This document shows positions 58,699 to 64,000 of a DNA stretch of 64,000 bases, in pieces. The number at the start of each line of letters is the position of its first letter. Within the stretch, counting starts at the first letter, position 1. The position numbers were made by a program, and so were the translations under genes. This DNA comes from an uncultured Collinsella sp. (lineage in GTDB: Bacteria > Actinomycetota > Coriobacteriia > Coriobacteriales > Coriobacteriaceae), in NCBI GenBank assembly GCA_902493125.1, contig CABUOF010000001.1, forward strand, positions 1-64,000. Reading direction: 5' to 3'. The notes beneath the pieces are model-generated. The model saw only the letters and a program-made list of their open reading frames with translations, was not told the origin of the DNA and did not search any database.

Positions 58699-59679
58699 CT
58701 AGACCGTCTGAAGCTTCTCGACCTCGTCAAGGTTCTCGGTCAGACGCGCAGCAAACGTCGAAAGCGGATGCGGATGCGTATCGAACTCGTAAGCCGTCTC
58801 GGTGGAATGGATCACGGTGCCGACGCCGGCATCGGTCAGCAGCTCCAGGAGCAGCGAATGCGGCGTAGTACCGTTAATGATGTGGGCACGAAATACGCCG
58901 CCGGTAAGCGCATCGACGGCCGCACGCAGCTTGGGAATCATGCCCTTATCGACCTCGCCGCCGTAGAGCATTTCGTTAACCTCGTCGAGCGTTAGGTTGG
59001 AGATAAGCGAGCCCTTGTCGCTAAAGTCCTTGTACAGGCCATCGACATCGGTCAAAAAGATCGCCTTATGCGCGTGGAGCGCCGCGGCAACGGCACCGGC
59101 GGCGGCGTCGGCGTTGATGTTGAAGAAACCGCCGTCCTCCCCCGCCGCGACGGTAGCGATGACGGGGATGTACTCGCTATCGAGTAAACGCTCGATATAG
59201 TCGGTGTTGACGTGCGTCACTTTGCCCACGCGACCGAGCTCGGGGTCGAGTGGCTCGGCGATAAGGGTGCCGGCGTCGCTGCCGGACACGCCCACGGCCA
59301 GGTTGCCGTGGTGGTTGAGCGCCGCGACCAGCTCCTGATTGACCTTGCCGCCCAGTACCTCGCGCACGATGTCCATGGTGGCAGGCGTAGTCACGCGCTG
59401 GCCGTTCTTAAACTCGACGGGAATGTCGTAGTGGCTGAGCGCCTCGTTGATAGCCTTGCCGCCGCCATGCACGATGACGGGGCGCATACCGATGATCTTG
59501 AGCAAAACGATGTCGCTCATCACGTCGCGGCGCAGCTGCTCATCAACCATGGCGGCTCCGCCATATTTGATAACAACCGTCTTGCCGGTCAGGTTCTTAA
59601 TCCACGGCAGTGCTTCGAACAGCAGCTGCGCGGTTGCTTCGTTGGATTCGCTCGAACGACAATCGCGTGCGAATTTCAT
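58699..59679 (-). CDS. argB: Acetylglutamate kinase
   Basis: 326 residues, about 30 more than E. coli-type ArgB due to N- and C-terminal extensions. TVVIKYGGAAM and RPVIVHGGGKAIN bind ATP and substrate; VGVSGSDAGTLIA and INADAAAGAVAAALHA follow in order. It phosphorylates N-acetylglutamate. MKFARDCRSS at 59679 is taken as the start. It lies between argJ and argD; the N-terminal helix may give Arg feedback control, as in hexameric forms. Confidence 0.93.
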   Translation of the reverse strand: MKFARDCRSSESNEATAQLLFEALPWIKNLTGKTVVIKYGGAAMVDEQLRRDVMSDIVLLKIIGMRPVIVHGGGKAINEALSHYDIPVEFKNGQRVTTPATMDIVREVLGGKVNQELVAALNHHGNLAVGVSGSDAGTLIAEPLDPELGRVGKVTHVNTDYIERLLDSEYIPVIATVAAGEDGGFFNINADAAAGAVAAALHAHKAIFLTDVDGLYKDFSDKGSLISNLTLDEVNEMLYGGEVDKGMIPKLRAAVDALTGGVFRAHIINGTTPHSLLLELLTDAGVGTVIHSTETAYEFDTHPHPLSTFAARLTENLDEVEKLQTV

Positions 59680-59760
59680 AATCTGCCTCGTCTTTCGTAT
59701 CGTTATCGCGCCGTGCTCCGCTGTCCGCAATCGCGGCAAGATGCGCAGCGTGCCTGGAAT

Positions 59761-61029
59761 CTAGGAACGGTAGTCACCGTTAATGGAGATGTACTCGTGC
59801 GTGAGGTCGCAGGTCCACACGGTCGTTGCCGCGTCGCCTGCGCCCAGGTCGGCCGAGATCACGATCTCGGGCGCCTCGAAACGTCGTAGAGCCTCGTCCT
59901 CGTCAAAGGGAACAGTCAGACCATCGCGACAGACAGGCATGCCCATCATGTCGATGGAAACGTCTTCCTGATTAAACTTCACGCCGCACTTGCCGAGTGC
60001 CATGGCGACGCGGCCCCAGTTGCAGTCGTGGCCGGCGATGCAGGTCTTAACGAGCGGCGAGTTGGCAACGGCGCGAGCGGCGATATCGGCCTCCTCGTCG
60101 TTCACGGCGCCGGTAACGTTGACCGTAACAAGCTTGGATGCGCCCTCACCATCGGCGGCGATATTGCGCGCCAGGCTCTCGCACACCTCGTGCACGGCAA
60201 ATGCCAACTCGTCGAAGGCATCGGAGCCCTCGACGATAGACTCGGCATCTGCGGCAGCGGCGCCGGAGGAAAGCATGATGCAGGTGTCGTTGGTCGAGGT
60301 GTCGGAATCGACCGTTACCTTGTTAAAGGTCTGCTTGACGGTCGAGAGCAGCAGGGTATGAAGTGCCGCAGGCTCGACGGGGGCATCGGTGGTGATAACT
60401 GCGATCATGGTGGCCATATTGGGCATGATCATGCCCGAGCCCTTGCACATGCCGCCTACCGTATAGACATTGCCCGCATGACCCGCAGCCTCACTGACGT
60501 AGGACACGGCATACTCCTTGGAGTGCGTGTCGGTCGTCATGATGGCGCGAGCGGCATCGGCGCCACCGTGGGCGGAGAGCGCCTCGTAGGCAGCAGGAAT
60601 GGCGGTCTCAAACGTGTCGATCGGCAGAATCTGGCCAATCACACCCGTGGAGGCAACCAGAATCTGCTGGGGCTCGCAGCCAATGACCTGCGATGCGATG
60701 CTGCACGTCTCGCGCGCGCATGCAAGGCCGGTCTCACCCGTGGCGGCGTTGGCATTGCCAGAGTTGACCGAAACGCCGGCGATGATACCGTAGCCCTTGT
60801 CGGCACCGCCCAGGTTGGCACGGCTCACCTGCACGGGCGCCGCGCAAAAGCGATTGGTGGTAAACACGCCGGCACCGGGACAGGGTTTATCGGGCACGAC
60901 AAGCGCATAGTCCAAGCGCTCGGGATTCTTCCGGAATCCCGCATGGATGCCCGCAGCTTTAAAACCAGCCGCAGCCGTAACGCCACCCTCGACGGCGCGA
61001 ATCTTGATATCAAACAGCTCGGTATTCAT
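59761..61029 (-). CDS. argJ: Ornithine acetyltransferase / amino-acid acetyltransferase
   Basis: 422 residues. GVFTTNRFCAAPVQVSR near the start, SGNANAATGE, and the self-cleavage site GSGMIMPNMATMIAV, where the bond before Thr is cut to give two subunits. It recycles the acetyl group from acetylornithine to glutamate, so no argE is required. Second gene of argCJBD. Confidence 0.95.
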   Translation of the reverse strand: MNTELFDIKIRAVEGGVTAAAGFKAAGIHAGFRKNPERLDYALVVPDKPCPGAGVFTTNRFCAAPVQVSRANLGGADKGYGIIAGVSVNSGNANAATGETGLACARETCSIASQVIGCEPQQILVASTGVIGQILPIDTFETAIPAAYEALSAHGGADAARAIMTTDTHSKEYAVSYVSEAAGHAGNVYTVGGMCKGSGMIMPNMATMIAVITTDAPVEPAALHTLLLSTVKQTFNKVTVDSDTSTNDTCIMLSSGAAAADAESIVEGSDAFDELAFAVHEVCESLARNIAADGEGASKLVTVNVTGAVNDEEADIAARAVANSPLVKTCIAGHDCNWGRVAMALGKCGVKFNQEDVSIDMMGMPVCRDGLTVPFDEDEALRRFEAPEIVISADLGAGDAATTVWTCDLTHEYISINGDYRS

Positions 61030-61163
61030 CGTCTTTATGACTCCTTATGTCAAACAAAAAACGGACATCGGTTGGTGCGCCATGCCAGTCGTAACCATGA
61101 GACCAGCTTAAGAGTGGCGCCCCACTCGATGCCCGACTACCAAATCGTTAACAATCGAATGTG

Positions 61164-62234
61164 CTACACCGGGCACGCCACTGTGGGCAAGCCTCGTCGC
61201 TCGTCAAAGCCAAAGACGATATTGGCGCACTGGACTGCTTGGCCCGCAGCGCCCTTGCACAGATTGTCGATGGCGCCCGTCGCCACCAGCACGCCCGCGC
61301 GCTTGTTGAGCGCGAGGCCGATCTGGGCGGCGTTGGTGCCGACGACCGAAGCCGTCTTGGGCTGCTGGCCGGCGTCGAGCACACGCACAAAGGTGCGTCC
61401 AGCGTAGAACTGCTTGTAATAGTCGACAACATCCTCAAGAGCCAGGGAGTCGATAGCCTGCGGCGTAAGCGGCATCGTCACCGTGGAGAGCAGGCCACGC
61501 TTGAGCGGTGCCAGGTGCGGGGTAAAGACGACGCGATCGGTCAGGCCAAGGATTTGCTCAATCTCGGGCGTGTGGCGATGCTTGCCCACGCCGTAGGCCT
61601 CCAAATTCTCGTCGGCGCTGCAAAAATGCGTACGAGCGTTGCAAGACTTGCCGGCACCCGTCACACCGCTGATGGCATCGACAATCACGGGGCCACTCTG
61701 GGCAACCCAGCCGGCGCGCACGGCGGGCGCGGCGGCAAGGCTCGTTGCGGTGGGATAGCAACCGGCGCAGGCGACCAGCACGGGCCTGCCAGCAGCATGG
61801 CTGGAAGCAGCGGTCTCCAAGTCCTGGCAGAACAGCTCGGGCAGGCCGAAGGCACGTGTCTTGAGTAGCTCGGGGCTCGTGTGCTCGGCGGCATACCATG
61901 CCTCAAACACGGCCGGATCGCTCAGGCGGTAATCGGCCGAAAGATCAAAGCAGGAAACGTCTGCGGCAAGCAGGGCGGGCACCTGCGCCATGGCGGCGGT
62001 GTGCGGCACGGCAAGAAAAACCGCATCGCAGCTCTTGAGCTCGGGCGCGTCATGCGTGGTGAAAACCAGATCGCTCGCGCCAGCAAAGCTCGGATACACC
62101 GCGGACAGCGGCTGGCCGGCATCGGCGTTGGACGTAATGACAACAAGTTCAAACTCGGGATGACCGAGCACGAGGCGAATGAGCTCGGCTCCGGCATATC
62201 CAGCCGCGCCGACGATTCCAACCTTCAATGACAT
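61164..62234 (-). CDS. argC: N-acetyl-gamma-glutamyl-phosphate reductase
   Basis: 356 residues. VGIVGAAGYAGAELIRLV is the NADP fold; FLAVPHTAAM, DLSADYRL and the catalytic cysteine in VACAGCYPTATSL are standard. It reduces acetylglutamyl phosphate to the semialdehyde. First gene of argCJBD. Upstream at 62342 is a palindrome resembling an ArgR box. Confidence 0.95.
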   Translation of the reverse strand: MSLKVGIVGAAGYAGAELIRLVLGHPEFELVVITSNADAGQPLSAVYPSFAGASDLVFTTHDAPELKSCDAVFLAVPHTAAMAQVPALLAADVSCFDLSADYRLSDPAVFEAWYAAEHTSPELLKTRAFGLPELFCQDLETAASSHAAGRPVLVACAGCYPTATSLAAAPAVRAGWVAQSGPVIVDAISGVTGAGKSCNARTHFCSADENLEAYGVGKHRHTPEIEQILGLTDRVVFTPHLAPLKRGLLSTVTMPLTPQAIDSLALEDVVDYYKQFYAGRTFVRVLDAGQQPKTASVVGTNAAQIGLALNKRAGVLVATGAIDNLCKGAAGQAVQCANIVFGFDERRGLPTVACPV

Positions 62235-62341
62235 ATCAGACTCCTTGTCTGCGATTTATGCACCGATGCGCATTTCGCAGCGGTCGTTATGAAGTGGGTT
62301 GAAACTTTAGCACCAAAAGATGCATTAACGCGTAAATGGCT

Positions 62342-62355
62342 TGCATATTCATGCA
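62342..62355. promoter_or_regulatory. Candidate ArgR box
   Basis: TGCATATTCATGCA, 108 nt before the argC start; ATGCATTAACGCGTAAAT 20 nt nearer the gene may be a second, weaker half. Spacing and AT core resemble ArgR/AhrC sites. No argR gene is in the window. Confidence 0.45.
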
Positions 62356-62400
62356 TTGAAACATTCCTGACACATTCGCTTGAAGGAATTGACAAATGGA

Positions 62401-62454
62401 GCGGGCCCCGTATTGACCGGCGCTCCTAACGGCGCCGGGCAATACGGGGCCCGC
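62401..62454. terminator. Long two-stage hairpin behind the oxidase-like pair
   Basis: GCGGGCCCCGTATTG and CAATACGGGGCCCGC pair perfectly over 15 bp; within lies GGCGC...GCGCC. No T-run follows. It may end the minus-strand transcript from 63.4 kb or be a structured repeat. Confidence 0.5.
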
Positions 62455-62491
62455 GCATGCGAAAACCAAGTTGTTAGGATGAGCCAGCTGG

Positions 62492-62902
62492 CTAGAGCTC
62501 GACCGGCACCCATTCGTCGTGATTGCAGATAAAAGCCTCGGGATCCTCGACGCTAAAGAAGACGAGCGTGGGGTCGTTAGGCCCCTCATAGTGCTCGCCC
62601 AGGCGCTCTAGATGCTTCCACCCGGCTTCGCGCATTTCGTCTAAAGCCCGGTCATCCAAGCCGGCACGTCCGCGCAAGATGAGCCAGCCATGGCCCGGCC
62701 ACCAACTCGTGGCCTCAAAGCGCTGATTTTGCAGCAGCTCCTGCCACACATCTTTGGTGCGCGCCGTTACAAACCACAGTTTGCCGTCCTGAATCTGTGC
62801 AAACGAGAACGGACGCACATGTGGCTGTCCGTCCACGCTCGTCGCCAGATACCACGCCGGCACCGACGTCAGATACTCCAAAACCGTATTCAATCCGTCC
62901 AC
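62492..62902 (-). CDS. Pyridoxamine 5'-phosphate oxidase-like flavin-binding protein (paralogue 1)
   Basis: 136 residues. PAWYLATSVDGQPHVRPFSFA and KLWFVTARTKDVWQEL (cited in part) are the split-barrel FMN-binding pattern of the PNPOx-like family. FFSVEDPEAFICN follows near the end. GTG 62902 is the start, after AGGAGGAAAC. It is a tandem paralogue of the next gene, which it resembles throughout. The true cofactor or substrate is not known; relatives bind FMN, F420 or heme. Confidence 0.85.
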   Translation of the reverse strand: MDGLNTVLEYLTSVPAWYLATSVDGQPHVRPFSFAQIQDGKLWFVTARTKDVWQELLQNQRFEATSWWPGHGWLILRGRAGLDDRALDEMREAGWKHLERLGEHYEGPNDPTLVFFSVEDPEAFICNHDEWVPVEL

Positions 62903-62946
62903 GTTTCCTCCTGTACTAGCTAGTTTGGGAACCTGGTTTGTGCGAG

Positions 62947-63393
62947 CTAGAGCTCCAGGCGCTCCTCGCTGCCGTCGATATCACAGAAGCGCGCGGCAAT
63001 ATTGCGGACCGAAAAGAAAGCAAGGCGGCCGTCGTTGGCACTCTCGTGTTCCTCGCCGATGCCCACCATGTGCTTAAAGCCTGCTTGACGCACCTTGTCG
63101 CTCGCAACTGCGTCGTCCTCAAGTGCGGCCTCGCCGGTCAACACGATCCAACATTCCCCCGGCTTCCAGCCCGAGAGCTCAAACTTGGGATTCGCACTCA
63201 GCTCCGCCCACACATCCTTGTCGCGCGACGTGCAAAACCACAACTTACCGTCATCGACCATGGCAAACGAAAACGGTCTCACGCGGGGCTGATGTCCGTC
63301 GGCCACATCGGTCGTGGCCAGATACCACGCCGGAATGCGCCTGAGATACGAACAGGCGCGCTCAAGCTGAGCCGTGCGGTCGTTGTCGGTCAT
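62947..63393 (-). CDS. Pyridoxamine 5'-phosphate oxidase-like flavin-binding protein (paralogue 2)
   Basis: 148 residues with the same layout as its neighbour: RIPAWYLATTDVADG, then RVRPFSFAMVDDGKLWF, and FFSVRNIAARFCDIDG at the end. The two share PFSFA, DGKLWF and KDVW blocks, so a local duplication is clear. The 44-nt gap has no promoter that I can see, so they are probably cotranscribed. Function is open, as above. Confidence 0.85.
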   Translation of the reverse strand: MTDNDRTAQLERACSYLRRIPAWYLATTDVADGHQPRVRPFSFAMVDDGKLWFCTSRDKDVWAELSANPKFELSGWKPGECWIVLTGEAALEDDAVASDKVRQAGFKHMVGIGEEHESANDGRLAFFSVRNIAARFCDIDGSEERLEL

Positions 63394-63423
63394 AGGGGCC
63401 TCTTTCTTGCGCTCGAATCGCGC

Positions 63424-64000
63424 CTAAACAAGTTGAAGATTGATGACGATGACGCAGATGAGCAGCAACGCCGTCACCATCGCCGCCAACGCATCGCCGC
63501 GGCCAAATGCAAGCGCATGCAGACGTGTGCGGCCCTGCTCGCCATGATAGCAACGGGCATCCATGGCGGCCGAAAGCGTCTCGGCATGACGGAACACGCC
63601 CGTGAACAGCGGAATCGCCACACTGCCGAGCATACGCACGCCGCCGAGCGGGCCTCCCGTCACGCGCGCACCGCGGCTTGCCTGCGCGTCCGCCGTCTGC
63701 TTCATCTCGGTGGCAAACTGCGGCATAAAGCGCAGCGCGATACCCATAATCATGCCGAGCTCGTGCGCAGGAAGTCCCACACGCGCAAACGGCGCGAGCA
63801 GGCGCTCAAAGCCCGCGGTGAGGTCGAGCGTCGGCGTGGTGAGTGTAATGGCGCTCATGCCGGCCATCATCAACGTCAGGCGGCACGCCATAAAGGCGGC
63901 AGAATGCAGCGAGCCCTCGCTTATCTGCAGAAAGCCGAGCTGCCACAGGATGCGCCCACTCTGATCGGTAAACAAGTTGAGCACCGCGACCACGACGACG
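63424..64000 (-). CDS. ecfT: ECF transporter transmembrane subunit EcfT, 5'-truncated by the window
   Basis: The C-terminal part of about 192 residues is visible; the start lies beyond 64000. RLTLMMAGMSAITLTTPTLDL, LPAHELGMIMGIALRFMPQF, and the coupling-helix motifs QASRGARV and AMDARCY are diagnostic for EcfT, which links the two ATPases to a substrate-specific S component. The ATPase genes would be expected outside the window. Confidence 0.9.
   Translation of the reverse strand, partial: VVVVAVLNLFTDQSGRILWQLGFLQISEGSLHSAAFMACRLTLMMAGMSAITLTTPTLDLTAGFERLLAPFARVGLPAHELGMIMGIALRFMPQFATEMKQTADAQASRGARVTGGPLGGVRMLGSVAIPLFTGVFRHAETLSAAMDARCYHGEQGRTRLHALAFGRGDALAAMVTALLLICVIVINLQLV

Overview
The window looks like a chromosomal piece of a high-GC gut actinobacterium of the class Coriobacteriia, most likely a Collinsella species. 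This rests on the G+C-rich codon use, the mix of actinobacterial and Firmicute-like gene sets (disA, clpC, veg/ispE, PTS sugar uptake), and my recollection of Collinsella gene content; no database was searched. Most of the window is ordinary core chromosome. The accessory parts are a beta-glucoside island, two HipA-type kinase modules, one PIN/RHH toxin-antitoxin pair, and an unusual number of structured intergenic repeats.

Layout. 0.3-3.6 kb: esterase, glucose-type PTS EIIA, asnS. 3.8-7.7 kb: WYL-like regulator and a three-gene ABC importer (lipoprotein, permease, ATPase). 8-11.5 kb: small MscS channel, then a ParB-like/BMP-domain fusion translationally coupled to a metallophosphoesterase. 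11.6-16 kb (minus): tRNA-Tyr, tRNA-Thr, tRNA-Met and tuf from one strong promoter, then rpmG, tRNA-Trp, secE, nusG, rplK, rplA. 16.4-20.2 kb: RpiR regulator divergent from a 6-phospho-beta-glucosidase and a PTS EIIBC that lacks its own EIIA. The crr-type EIIA at 1.4 kb could serve it.

21-22.4 kb: one-gene HTH plus HipA-like kinase under a 22-bp inverted repeat. 22.4-27.9 kb (minus): tightly packed disA, ispD, ispF, cysS, rlmB, yacP. 28.2-30.6 kb: mntP and a two-gene hipBA operon with a palindromic operator. 30.8-36 kb (minus): pepD, RHH/PIN pair, clpC. 36.2-41.4 kb (minus): a 1479-residue 2-hydroxyacyl-CoA dehydratase activase-type protein followed by a TetR regulator, with a palindrome at the promoter. 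41.6-44 kb: DUF2798 and ThrE-family membrane proteins. 44.4-47.5 kb: lysS with a C-terminal tRNA-binding domain, greA, tatA, tRNA-Pro. 47.6-52.8 kb: ispE, veg, dtd, rdgB, rph, murI, HAD phosphatase. 52.9-56.5 kb: murE and asnB. 56.7 kb: tRNA-Val followed by tRNA-derived duplications and a MITE-like element. 57.3-62.2 kb: argCJBD. 62.5-64 kb: two pyridoxamine-oxidase-like paralogues and a truncated ecfT.

Functional links: three MEP-pathway genes (ispD, ispF, ispE) lie in two operons. tRNA and translation genes are abundant (asnS, cysS, lysS, tuf, rpmG, rplK, rplA, dtd and seven tRNAs). argCJBD carries a candidate ArgR box. The most novel-looking material is not coding. It is a family of composite hairpin elements (copies at about 87-272 and 44280-44418) whose loop sequences are conserved while their stems are rewritten with pairing kept. 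With it go a second architecture next to cysS (24081-24182) and several palindromes that abut stop codons.
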